Of a stretch of 64,000 nt of DNA, positions 1 through 10,439 are shown piece after piece; the first letter of the stretch is position 1, and each line of letters begins with the position of its first letter. Below the pieces are notes generated by a model. It was not told the origin of the DNA. It worked only from the letters and a program-made list of their open reading frames with translations, and ran no database searches. The stretch comes from Gnetum montanum (lineage: Eukaryota > Streptophyta > Gnetopsida > Gnetales > Gnetaceae), in assembly GCA_015680685.1 (NCBI GenBank), contig MNCI01020267.1, forward strand, positions 134,114-198,113. The letters are read 5' to 3'. Position numbers and translations under genes: made by a program.

Positions 1-426
1 TACTCAAGGAAATGGTTAGTAGGTATAGAAGAGATTGGGACATTAAGTTCAATGATTCTCTTTAGGCTTATTGAATGGCATGAAAAAATCCTACAGATTA
101 CACATTGTTTGAGTTAGTATTAGGTTGGAAGTCAACTATAAAACCTTATTAAATCTCATGGATGATTTATTTTTTAGATTTTTCAGATGCTAGGACATCC
201 CTTGGAAGCAATGTGTAGTAGTCATAAGGCTTGATTATTGTGAAAAACGAGTATGGGCTTGCTAGGATGTTCTCCAAAAATGGCACTCACCATCATTTCC
301 TATGTTACAAACTTTCCTACTTAGGAAAAGAAAATCACTAGAATGAAGTGTGCATCATATTTAATAATTTTGAAAAATAAAGTAGTGTAAGTATTTTTCC
401 ATAGCGATTGAATTATTAACATCCAA

Positions 427-835
427 CTTATGCTTGGAAATAGGATCATCAATAGCATTAGTATAAATGCTCTACAAATTGCCCTAGAATATTTGATTAA
501 AAAGAATTTCTGGGATTTCATAGATCAAGTACTTCAAGAAATCCTTTGGAAAGAAAGCACATTTATTAGAGGGAATTTTAATGGTCATGTTAGATTTATG
601 AAAATAGGATATGATAAGATTCATGAAGGACAAGAATTTGGAGAGTGTAATGATATGGGACATTCATTGCTATAATTTGCAAGTGCCTATGATCTTAATT
701 GAAAACACTTATTTAAAGAAGAGGACATAAAATCTAATTACATACAATACAAATTAATTATTTCTTACTATAAAAAAGAGACTGGGCCAAGTGCAAATAC
801 TGCAAGGTCATACCTAGAGAGTGTCTTGGAACTTA
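427..835 (+). mobile_element. LINE endonuclease-domain remnant
   Basis: Degenerate part of the apurinic-type endonuclease of a non-LTR retrotransposon, which in intact LINEs nicks target DNA for reverse transcription. The translation from 430 has a segment like 'RIINSISINALQIA' and then 'GNFNGHVRFMKIGYDKIHEG', matching the GDFNGHVG...GYEGVHGG motif of plant LINEs; downstream 'CKYCKVIPRECLGT' resembles the C-terminal end of the same domain. Stops and a frame change break it after about 675. No RT follows; broken host-gene pieces begin within about 50 bases. It may be a 3'-truncated LINE or one cut by a later rearrangement. Family assignment rests on motif memory, not a search. Confidence 0.6.
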
Positions 836-869
836 GCATCGACTAGGGGAAATGATTTTAACTATATAG

Positions 870-1611
870 AGCTTTAAAGGTAGCATGAGAAAATGGTCTT
901 GTTGGCACATTTTGGCCATTTCATGGAACAGGTTGGGATTCATGGTTTTTGGTATCCATACCATAATATATTTTCTCTCACACAAGAACTAGGCTTACAA
1001 CCTTTCACTAATTGGTCTCATTCAGCTCAGTATTCACCTAACGAACTTGAGGTTGAATCACCAATATTTCAACATCTCCCTCATTTGCCCAGTCCTCTGG
1101 GCTCATTTTTCTATCCATAGTTCAAATGCCTACCCTTACAAGAATTTTTGACTTCACTTCCATTGATGGATGTATCCAGTGATTCATTTTGATAATAGTG
1201 ACAATGCTTGGAAAAAGTATGATAAGTTAATTGCAAGGGAATTGTTCAAGTAGTTTGGTTGCTCTAAGAGGGTTTACGAGGATGCTTGAAACCCAATGCT
1301 TCTTGTTGGACTGTTTGCTCTAGGGGAGCAATGCAGTGCAGCTACAACGTTGGGAATGTTTTACTACTTCATTGTCGGGCATCAGTAAGATTTTGGTGTT
1401 CTTTGATGTTGTGGAACAGTTCATGAGAAAATTTTCAGACCTTGGGTTCATCTCCTAAAGATAAAAGGGTGTCGTTTTCTATCCAATAAAAGAGTAACTG
1501 ACTTTGTAATTGATGAAACCAATGGAAATATATCAATAGTAGTTTGCGAAATAGAGAATTTCTCAGCCGAAGCTGTTGTACTGGCTGTTGGTATTACAAC
1601 ATTGAAACGAG
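870..1611 (+). pseudogene. FAD/NAD(P)-binding oxidoreductase (amine-oxidase / carotene-desaturase-like), broken fragment
   Basis: Central part of a plant flavin oxidoreductase of the amine-oxidase/carotene-desaturase-like group. In order, across shifting frames: 'GIHGFWYPYHNIFSL' and 'LQPFTNWSHSAQYSP' (about 925-1040), 'LPSPLGSFFYP' (about 1085-1118), 'NAWKKYDKLIARELFK' (about 1203-1250), 'MLLVGLFALGEQCSAA' (about 1300-1345), 'TVHEKIFRPWVH' (about 1415-1450), and 'AEAVVLAVGITTLK' (about 1565-1605), the last a typical FAD-domain strand. N-terminal Rossmann motif and C-terminus are missing. Stops and frameshifts exclude function. The match runs about 690 bases with no intron-like gap, suggesting a retrocopied or gene-fragment origin. 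Homology ends abruptly after 'TTLK' near 1611. Confidence 0.65.
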
Positions 1612-2480
1612 AATGTGATGTCTGTCTTTACGAGACAACACCTGCCATGAAAGTGCTGAGTCACCTAGAAAATTTGCACTGCTGTGAAGAGTGGCTACCG
1701 AAGAACGTGTTGAGCGCATGGAGAGTTGAAAAAATAGTGCATACATTAGAAGGTTGGTCACACCATGAATGCCATCATCACATCAACCATACCTCTGTGT
1801 TGTAGTACGTGCAAGGAAAACCCAGATAACCAGCATCTAAAATTGAATTTAGATAAATGTTTTCTTACTTCGTGGAATATATTTCACCACAATAATTATG
1901 GTTAAAAAAAATCGTGTCATCTGTGGAAAAAATGAAGGGCACCAAGTAGACGGCAAGGAAGTGCCTGGCCTCTCCTAGTTGGATCCAGTTAGAACCAATG
2001 TTGACTCTGATGCCTGTGACTTCGGCGGAGCCATTGCCAGAAACAAAGACGTGGAAGCAATTGGTTTTGATTAAGAATTTGTAGTAGTCGTAGTCCAGCA
2101 GCATAGGAATTGTAGCAAAGGATGGCCATGAAATCTTCACCAACAACTCTTTCTTGGGCCAGCACATCACTGCTGGTGGTGATCTGTCTAAGAAGTAGTT
2201 CTTCGACACCGTCATCACTCTTTACGGCAACAATAACACCATGACTGATGTAATTTTATCTGCTGATGTCAGCATTCAACTCAGTGGACAAGGCTTTTGA
2301 ATTTCTGGAAGTCATGCAGGATGCCGAGGTCTGCCCCAAAGGGTCACTGTTATTTGTTTGCTCACAGTTGTTCTTGGGGCTTTGGTTTTTCACAATGACT
2401 AGTGATTTGGTGGGAGGACAAGGCCATGTGGTCCATTTCCATCACTACAGCACTCATTGAAATCATCATCTTGGGCCATC
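1612..2480. other. Unrecognised gene-like fragment(s) between two pseudogenes
   Basis: I do not recognise this stretch. It is visibly richer in G+C than its surroundings and has two open stretches: minus strand 2218-1865 (117 codons, containing 'YYKFLIKTNCFHVFVSGNG' and 'GSNWIQLGEARHF') and plus strand 2266-2460 (64 codons). The minus-strand reading has a protein-like composition and could be a captured exon, but no start context, splice signals or family motif is convincing. Placed between the oxidoreductase and the leucine-rich repeat pieces, it probably belongs to the same mosaic of host-derived fragments. It is not supported as a gene. Confidence 0.2.
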
Positions 2481-2611
2481 CCTAGTACCACCTCTGCTTG
2501 CAAAGGAACAAAAAGAAGAAGGCAAGGATTATTTGAATGATGGGGATTTTGCCACGGTAGAAGGTCCTACTGCCGAAGTAGGGATTACAGTGACGAAACT
2601 CCATGATATAG

Positions 2612-3070
2612 TTACCAAAATTGGAATTCCTAGATCTTGGTAAAATTATGCTTCAAAGCAAAAGGGAGAGTCCAAACCAAGAGATTTCTGTGCTGAAAGT
2701 AGTGTCAAATTGCTCAAAATTTGTAAATTTGGAGATGTACGATAATCATCTCACAAGGGTTGTGCCTCCCAAGTTTGGGGAAGTTGGAGTAGACTTTCCA
2801 GTACCTTCTGCTATCCTGAAATTTTATCAATGGTACTTTACCAGCCACCATTGGGAATTTGTCATCACAGATAAACCTGAGTTTGTCAGACAAATTTCTG
2901 AGCAAAATAATTCCTCCTCTAGTTGGCATGAGATCTCTGCAGAAACTTGATTTATTTGATAATGGATACATGGGTTCGATTCCAACCGAGTTTTCTCTGA
3001 TGAATCAAAGTCTAACATACATCAATCTCAGTGGCACTGCATTGTTTCTGCATCTCAAAGACATGTTCTA
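2612..3070 (+). pseudogene. Leucine-rich repeat receptor-like protein fragment
   Basis: About 130 residues of tandem plant-type LRRs, as in receptor-like kinases or receptor-like proteins, where they form the extracellular ligand-binding solenoid. One frame gives 'NCSKFVNLEMYDNHLTRVVP' (about 2707-2766); after a frameshift near 2780 another gives 'NFINGTLPATIGNLSS' (about 2819-2866), 'IIPPLVGMRSLQKLDLFDNG' (about 2910-2966) and 'SIPTEFSLMNQSLTYINLSG' (about 2976-3035). These fit the LxxLxLxxNxLxGxIPxxIGNL consensus. There is no signal peptide, membrane segment or kinase, and a stop lies inside one repeat. It is a decayed exon piece, not an intact receptor. Confidence 0.7.
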
Positions 3071-5602
3071 GTCTTCCACGTGGGCAGCGATTGGACCAAC
3101 CAAGTGATGGTTGCATTGTAGAAAAATGCGCAAGCCTATTCCAGAATACGAAGAAGAGCATAATACCAAATGCCTTTTTCACACATCTACATCATCAAAT
3201 TTGCTGTAGAGATGGAGATGGTCATGGAGTTGTTGGGAAGATTGCAGAATGTTAAAAAAAAGATGTAACGCCATTCCGCACATGGCCAGACAGAGATGCC
3301 GCAGATCAGGGAAGCATTTAATATTTTTAATGATTTTTTTTGACCAAGCATAAAGATCACACGTGGTCCAGATTGTGGATTAATTTCATCAAGTTAGGGA
3401 CCAATAGATATATATTTACTATGATTACTATCTCTATTACAATAACTTAAATAAAATATTTTATTATTTCAAAAGGAAAGAGAAGTTATAGGGCAGTTAT
3501 TCAATGTTATATGTATGGAACAAGTGTCCTTTGCAATTTTTAAATATCATGGTGGTGATAACTTCCCCTTGGTGGTTACAACTAAATTTTAATTTCCCAT
3601 GGTACTTATAACCACCACAAAGGCCACTTGTCAACTACAACCTCTTTAACTCCACAATGGCCACTTGTCAACTAAATGGAACACGTGTCAACTGCAACTT
3701 GTTTCTCTTCATGGTGAACACTTGGCAACTAAATGAAGACACTTGGCAACTACATGGGACACTTGTCCATTGTAGCTTTTTTATCTCTATGGTGGTTATG
3801 ACCACCCAAGATATTTTGTAACTTACCTACGTACCTTTTGAACCCTATAAAGAGGCTTCAGGGGTCAAGGAGGAAAGGGCACAATGGAGACAACACACTT
3901 TTGAGAAGACATTAGGAACACATTTGGGTCTCATATCACTTTTGGGAGCTCTCACTTGGAGACACACTCTTGGAAGAAATTGTGAAAGATTGCTTGTAAG
4001 ATGACTTACTAAAGAAAAGATTTTAGCCTCTTTGTCATAGTCCCGTGAGTTATGTTTTTATTTGTTTTGTTTAAATTGTCTAGCTAGTGGTTTAGATAGT
4101 ATCATCCTTGAAGAGTAATTTTTGGATTTTTAGATTGCTCTTATTGTTCTTGTTGCCCGATAGATAATTTCTGTTAAAATTTTTCCATAGAAGCACTTGT
4201 GTTTAAAATCCTTAAGAGCATTTTAGTAGTAAATTTTATTATTGTGCAACATATAGGAACTGCTATTGATATCATTGTAAGAAAGCCTCTGCTTGTAGTC
4301 ATGCCGTTGAACAATTCAATAGTTAAGAGGGTTCAGAAAATCTTTGGTATTTTGATGGGACCAGAATAGCTTCCTTTTATATTTAAAGTGAATCTCCGTG
4401 GTATTTCAATAAAAAATTGTCAAGTCTTTTGAAGGTTCTGTTGAATGCAATTGTTGACATCCATTATCTAACCAAAATGTAGTCTCGTACGTGGTAGTTT
4501 ATGCAACAAATTTTTGGTAGCATAGTAGGATTGTCTTGAAGAAATTGCTTATTTGAGCCTTGGAAGTTTGAACAATTTGTAGATTTTGAATTTGGGATAG
4601 CTTTATTACGAAGTGTTTACTCATGTCATTTTACCTTGTTTAAATATTTGAGGTCCATGCAAATCTACTTTCTTTTCTGTCTATTTCCATCGAATCTTGC
4701 TCTATTTCTAGTTTTCTTGTGGAACTATCTCTTTCTCTGGGGAAAATCAGAGGTAGATTCGCAGAGTTGTGCTCAAATTTTTTTGCAAAATTTTATTTTT
4801 TACAAGTAGGTATTATAAGGACTATGTAGACTAGGCAATTGAACAAAATAGGAACTCTCAACAACTCACAGTACTTGACAAAGTTGGTTGAATCTCTTTA
4901 AGATAAGTCATTTGTAGTTTACACACAATGCAATCGTTTCATTTTTCACAACCGCATGCTGCAACAGCACACACACATACTCACATTAACTACTGAGTCT
5001 ATTTGGTGGTATCTGGGCCTTGGTGTTGCCAGAGACCAGCAGGCACCTAAATCCTGTTCGAGGACACTCGTTGGCAGTCGCATCCCAAATGGTCGCCAAC
5101 AGGTCTAAAGGCATAAAATGGTTCCAAAGTGGAACCTTAATTGATGAAATGTTCACATAATAGAATTTATCCACCTACTTTTCCTTTATCCATCATTGGT
5201 GAACTAGGATTAGATTCAACGGGGAGCTAAGAATCATATTACAAGTTGTTGAATATAATGTTACTAGAACCATGGATAGGTGATGGGTTCACACTTTAGG
5301 ATGTAAGCTCTAGAATCTTGGAAGAATGCCTAACCATTAGTAATAAAAGGAGTGTATCATCAAGGATCCTTCTGACCACTGAATGAGTCTAATTGGTGCA
5401 GTTGGACTTAGGTGCATGTGCTACATTACTTAGCTACCTTGGTCAGAAGAAGTTTGTGATCTCATGAACTTGTGCATGTGATGTCGTGGGGGATGAATTC
5501 TCATGTTCATGCAAGTTGAATAATCCAAGTGATGATTTGGCATCCAAATAATTATCATGATTCATGTGGTTATCCAAAATCCCTCCTCTCATAAAAAAAA
5601 AG
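3071..5602. other. Noncoding stretch with promoter-like repeat block; possible old LTR
   Basis: No gene is supported here. At about 3600-3775 an imperfect motif close to ACACTTGGCAACTA or CACTTGTCAACTA occurs about six times, followed at about 3843-3854 by CCCTATAAAGAG, a good plant TATA box, and purine-rich sequence. This U3-TATA-R arrangement looks like an LTR promoter, but I found neither paired ends nor a target duplication. A possible start is TGTAACGCC near 3264. From about 4300 to 5602 I see only AT-rich sequence with short unsupported ORFs, including a minus-strand 62-codon one at 4986-5174. Confidence 0.35.
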
Positions 5603-6174
5603 TATGATATCCAATTCCTGGATGTCATGGTCAACATCAAATATACATTATGTTAGACATTAGATGTACAAAGATAAGGTGACAATGTCAAATATGTATA
5701 ACATTTGAAATTTTTCATAAAGAAAATAACAAGAAAAGTACAAAAGGAGAAAGAAAAGAATGCTTTAGTAATGTAGAATAATGTATTAGGGTCATGCTAT
5801 GATAGTTCCTTGGGGTTATCCTCCTTTGACATCTATCTTTTAGATGCTATCTAGCACTGTTACTAAGGTTAGGCCTATTACTAGCTAGAAGAAATAGCCA
5901 TTCCTCTTCATAATCTACATCACTTAGCACGTATTACTTACATTTACTAGCTCCAAAACTCCATGCTTATATGATTCCTAGTGCTTGGGTATAAATACCT
6001 TAGGTTAAACCCCTAAAGGTCACCTTAAGAGACATGCCCATTATTATAATGCATCCTTTTAGGTCTTAATTACAAATTATGCTTTTGGGTCTTATTACAA
6101 TAATCGCATCATTAGTTATGAAGGAACACCATCTTTGTTATGCAATGGCACCATTTGGGGAAGGGGATGTGACA
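5603..6174 (-). repeat. S1: 572-bp dispersed repeat, probable solo LTR
   Basis: Reverse-complement relative of S2 at 58347-58919 (573 bp). On the minus strand it begins TGTCACATCCCC near 6174 and ends GGATATCATA at 5603, so its ends are short inverted repeats of the form TATRACATCC. Matching internal landmarks include CATCCCC..CCAAATG..TTGCATAA and, near the other end, TAATGTCTAA followed by TATTTGATGTT. There is no coding capacity. Flanks are A-rich (AAAAG/AAAAAG), so the duplication cannot be read here, but S2 shows a clear 5-bp one. A solo LTR with altered termini is most likely; a small non-autonomous element with terminal inverted repeats is the alternative. Confidence 0.55.
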
Positions 6175-8606
6175 AAAAGAAAATATGTACAAATGAATGA
6201 AAAGAAAAGATAAAAATTGAAAATAAAAATATAAGAAAAAAATAAAAATAAGATAGTAGAATAATAAGGGTTAGACGAAGAGGTAATGGAAAGGAAAATG
6301 TAACTCCAAGTTATTAGTTCATACAAATTGATAGTTTTACCATTATAGATTGATCCTATGATTTCTCAATTAAAGTTGAATTGAGTGGTTAAACTAATAC
6401 CCATGTGAGCCTTTCTCATGTTTAATGCATTGCCTAGATCACTTGGTTCTCAAATGTAATGATCCAAGCTAATCTCCTAATCCATTTTTACCCATGTTCA
6501 TGAAGGCCTAGGAGTCTCTCTCTTAGTGAAATTTAGTAATGTCAATTGTTGCTTCCACCTAATTTCTAATCCATTTGCTCCTAATGGTAAAAATTTATAA
6601 TATTTTATCTAAACCATGACCACACCTATTATTTCTTGATCATGGAATTATTATCACTATTGGAATTAGGATTGGTTAGTGTAGCTAGAGAGATCAATGA
6701 GAGGATTCCAGTAAAGTGAAATTTGGGAAGCTTGCTTTGCATATGTGCAGGGATGAAGAAAACCCAAATTGGAATTTTAACTTCTAGATGATTTTTGGTA
6801 GGTTGCTTTAATTTAGTTTCACCAATAGTTATACTATAGAACAATTAAGAAGAGGTAACATTTGAAGTGGTAGTTATGGCCTTGCACTTAGAAGGAAAAC
6901 TTGAAGATCTACTCCCATCGTGTGGATAAGTAGTAGTAAAGGGATGCAACAACAAATATCTCATAGGATGTAGGATGTGCTCACATGCTTCCATGAGCTA
7001 ATTGAATGATTGGCTAAGGATTAAGTGATGTTATACTTTCACCTTCTCTTTCTTTTTCTCATCTTTCATTCTTCACATATTTTCTTTCCATTCTATGCAT
7101 CATTGTATGTGGTAGAAACTTAATTAAGCAAATTGGAGGATGAGATTTAGCCATCTAAGTAGATAGACTCATGTTTGATGTTTATGTCTCGCTAGTTATT
7201 GGGAATCCATTAGTGTTCCATCAATAGGTTGCATAGGGGAAAGAAAGATAAGTGTCTATTATGGGAAGGGTTCACTTGTGAATTCTTGATGGCATGGCAT
7301 TATAAGAAAGTGAGCTTAAGCTTAACTCCTAGGATGATGGTGGTTATATGAAATAAGATATTTTATTAGTCTTCCATGTGTGTGATTGTGACTTGATGAG
7401 TCTAATGATTTAACCAGGACAATCTCCTTTCACCTTTGCTTTCTACCTACATATTTTGATTATAGATTATATGTTTAACCAAGATGTTTTTCATGTTTGT
7501 GTATATATTGATTTTTTTGGTTATTTGTATTACATGTTTTAGATCCATTTGATTTGTTTCTTTCCATGTTCATGCCTTTAATTATTGTACTTGTATACTT
7601 TGGTATGTGCATTTAGTTAGTTTTTTCCAAGGTTGGTGTTTCATAACTTAGTCATGGGGGAGAGACATAGTTGGATATATGTTTTTTGATTCTATGTTAT
7701 TCATCATACCTATGTACATATTTAACATTCGATTGTGATTTTGTTCTTCATGTTTTCTTTGGGAATTATTCTTATCATTATTATCATGTATGATTTTTTC
7801 AATAGTAGTTTTATGCCAAAAGATTTCACATGATTTTTTGCATTGTTGTAATCTAACATGTTTAGATAGGTGTATTCTTGAGGCATATGAAGTCAGCGCT
7901 ATTCAATTCCACTTGAAGAACATCCATCTAATCTAGAAGTTGAAGCCTCTATCAAAAAGAAGATTTATAGGTGAAAGGATCATGTTTCTAAACTATAAGT
8001 AAGGGACATGCATAATAATGATAACTGAATACAAAATAAAAGAATTATCAAAGATCATTCTATTAATCTTGAGGCATCTACAGCTTGTAGGAATTCCATG
8101 AAACTCTTCTTGTTAACCATCCCCCTAGTCCCTCTTCTCAAGATGAAAAATTTTTAATACATATTATGTCAAAATGCCTATATATATGTAATTCCTTTGC
8201 ATTAGTCTTATCATGTATCTAGTTCTAGTCCTTGTTTCTTGAGTGTTAAAGTTATGGAACTAGCTTTGTCTAGTTGGCCGCTTTGGAGGGTGGGGGGTTG
8301 GGGGCCGGGGTGGTGTTGAGGGGTGCAAGTTTGTTAATGAGATAACTAGTAATGATTTTTATCTCAATTATAAGCCCTAGATTTTGAAATTTTTTCATGT
8401 GTCCTTTGTTTATATTTTAGTATGTTTAGTTAAGGTTCTTGATCTTCTGAGATGTACGATTCCCCTTGCATCATACTTCAAGATTATGTCCATGATTTTA
8501 AGCTCCTTAGGATGATTCTTAATTCATTCGGATGCTTTACTATCCTTCCTACATGCTCCCTTTGGTTTTGGTTTTCATTTTTTGTCCATTATGCAAAGTG
8601 TGCTTT
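6175..8606. other. Noncoding repeat-derived stretch with a PPT-like 13-mer and G-rich tract
   Basis: No credible gene. Short ORFs here lack family motifs. Two things stand out. The 13-mer TTAGTCATGGGGG at 7648-7660 (plus) is identical to the PPT-like motif of element A, so an old relative of that family probably lies here in the plus orientation. The tract at 8285-8323 has at least four runs of three or more G in an AT-rich setting. The rest is AT-rich and featureless to me. Confidence 0.3.
8285..8323 (+). other. G-rich tract with G-quadruplex potential
   Basis: Five G runs (8288-8290, 8292-8297, 8300-8304, 8307-8310, 8320-8323) separated by short loops, satisfying the usual G3+N1-7 pattern for at least four runs, within otherwise AT-rich sequence. 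Folding is inferred from pattern only. Confidence 0.6.
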
Positions 8607-9392
8607 GGGGGATGCATTGATTTTCCTACATTAGCACACCTCTTGTGTTAGTTCAAGGACACTGACACACCTCCTAGTAAGCCTAGATTGGATCACTTTA
8701 TTGGTATTTTGAATAGGATAAGCTTGGGCTACATTGAAAAATCTTTGTTGATGCTTAGGCACTAACGAACCTCCTTGATTCCCACATGAAAAATATAAAT
8801 ACTCGAGATAAATTATTGACTAAGGATTAGTATATTTAGATATTTCTTAGAGATTTTGGTGCCTAGTTTGTGTGAAGAGCTCTTCCTCCCTTAGGTAAGT
8901 TGATTTCTTTCCTTACTGTATGTGCTTTTTGAGTTGTTGCTTTCACAAGTGCACTAGACTCTATCAGAATATGTAACCTAGAACCATTTGTTCAATGAAA
9001 ACTCTAGTTCTTACATAATGAACAAAGCTCATGATTTTTTCTTATTTTACTATTGATACCTTAGGTAATAAAATAATAAAAATATTTTTTATAATTAAGA
9101 TGTGATAAATTGTTTCTTATCCAAGAAGGTCATAACTGTATAGCATAGTGTTGGACCATCAAGGTTGTGACTAAGATCCATTTTTACTGCATTTCATATG
9201 TGGTTTTGCATCTATCCTTAAGTGAAATTATGATACAAGCATTGCACCTATTTCTAAGAGGTATTGTAATGCATGTGTATTTATGTTTATTTTATTTCTT
9301 ATAAATATAAAATCCATAAAATTATAAAACATAAAATTATAAAATTTTCTATGTCTCACCATGACAACATGTGTTTCTATTCATACAATATG
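8607..9392 (+). mobile_element. Element E: LTR and leader of a Gypsy-type element, left part (split by element A)
   Basis: Aligns by eye with 54776-55480, the LTR after the Ty3-Gypsy pol. Shared landmarks in order: CTACATTAGCA near the start, CAAGGACACT, a TATA box (AAATATAAATAC here, ACTATAAATA there), CTTCCTCCCTTAGGTAAGTTGATTT versus the CCTACCTTGGGTAAGTTGATTT counterpart, CTTTCACAAGTG, and later ATCCAAG.AGRTCATRACT and CAAGCATTGCACCTAT. Element A inserted at 9392/25806; the likely continuation is 25806-26000, where TTCCATTGG..AAAACTAGT matches 55527-55545. The exact LTR-to-leader boundary is not determined. Confidence 0.55.
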
Positions 9393-10214
9393 TGATGAGC
9401 AGCGAGGTACCCCCTACGTTCAACCATATGAATACGAGCATGTACGAATGATCCAGTTCAACTCCACGAATGGACTAGTTGTGGCATTTAGACAGTTATA
9501 CATTGATAGCAGTTTGTTGTCTTCCCTCCTAGACTAGTAGTAGCTTTGTCACATATGGTTTAGTCTAGAGTGAGGCATATGATGTTGTCCTAACTCTATG
9601 TTACTTCTGATAACAAAAAAGATAAATTGATTAAATTAATAATAAGAGAAAAACCTAAATTATCCTATGCTGATGGTATCTGTCCTTAACCATTCATATA
9701 CATCTTAGACTTTGTGGGATTACTATTGGGCATGCCAAGTATTTGCACTTAAATGCTCATGGTTAAGGTGTACACATTTCGCTTAATGATGGGAAAAGTA
9801 AATAACAATGAATCAACTGTTAACTAAAGAAAACATTAAATAATTAAAATAAAAAAATTAATCTAAGTGAATGCTACAATGATGAAAGTAATGTTGATTA
9901 TTATTGTCAATCATGCACCTATCCAAGTATGTCACATTCGAACAAAGGTGTTGTACAATTACAAACATCATGCTGCGGGCATGCACTAGGAATAACTAGC
10001 TTGGAAGAAAGAAACTAAAAACTAAATTGGTAAAAGAAAAAACCTTCTAACTCTCTAATGATCTAATAATCATATCATCGTATGCTTGAGTGCTGTATTT
10101 ATAGACTAACACAAGAATCATGATATCATATATACGATATTGTATCCAGGCAGCGATATCACATACTTAATATCGTGTACCCAATATTAGGGCTTGGCAA
10201 ACCATGATTCATCA
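9393..10214 (-). repeat. Element A 3' LTR
   Basis: 822 bp. On the minus strand it opens TGATGAATCATGG (10214) and ends GCTGCTCATCA (9393), giving TGATGA/TCATCA inverted ends. The U3 block at about 10121-10200 has several GATATC/CGATATT half-palindromes, followed by the TATA box CTATAAATAC (minus, about 10096-10105). The U5 end has the family signature GGTACC...CAACCATATGAAT, also present in B, C and D. It pairs with 24986-25805. Confidence 0.85.
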
Positions 10215-10230
10215 TACCCCCATGACTAAA
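10215..10230 (-). other. Element A polypurine tract next to 3' LTR
   Basis: Minus strand TTAGTCATGGGGGTA ends directly at the TGATGAATC start of the 3' LTR, the position of the plus-strand primer in LTR elements. The 13-mer TTAGTCATGGGGG recurs exactly at 13448-13460 and 16133-16145 in the same orientation. Confidence 0.6.
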
Positions 10231-10439
10231 TAGAAACTCATCCTTGAGTTAATACAATGAGAAATGAGTCTCTTACAAAACATTATGAAGGTACGGGATT
10301 ATTGACTAACCATGTTGCAAAATGTGGAAACACAAAACTTGAACACAAAACACAACATACAAAATGCAAAATGTTGGAACTCATGTGGTTCCTAGAGGTG
10401 GTGGCTCCTCCATTAGTGCTTTCCCTTTATCTAACCTTT

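Noticed and set aside
1865-2218. Expansin-like identity for the minus-strand ORF
   Set aside because: A loose resemblance of hydrophobic pattern only; the conserved Trp and Cys motifs of expansins are not visible.
2714-3018. Minus-strand ORFs of 85 and 63 codons
   Set aside because: Antisense to the LRR fragment, whose plus-strand motif match is clear.
10121-10200. GATATC repeats as a CRISPR-like array or satellite
   Set aside because: Units are irregular and short, and located in LTR U3 next to a TATA box; no constant repeat/spacer spacing.
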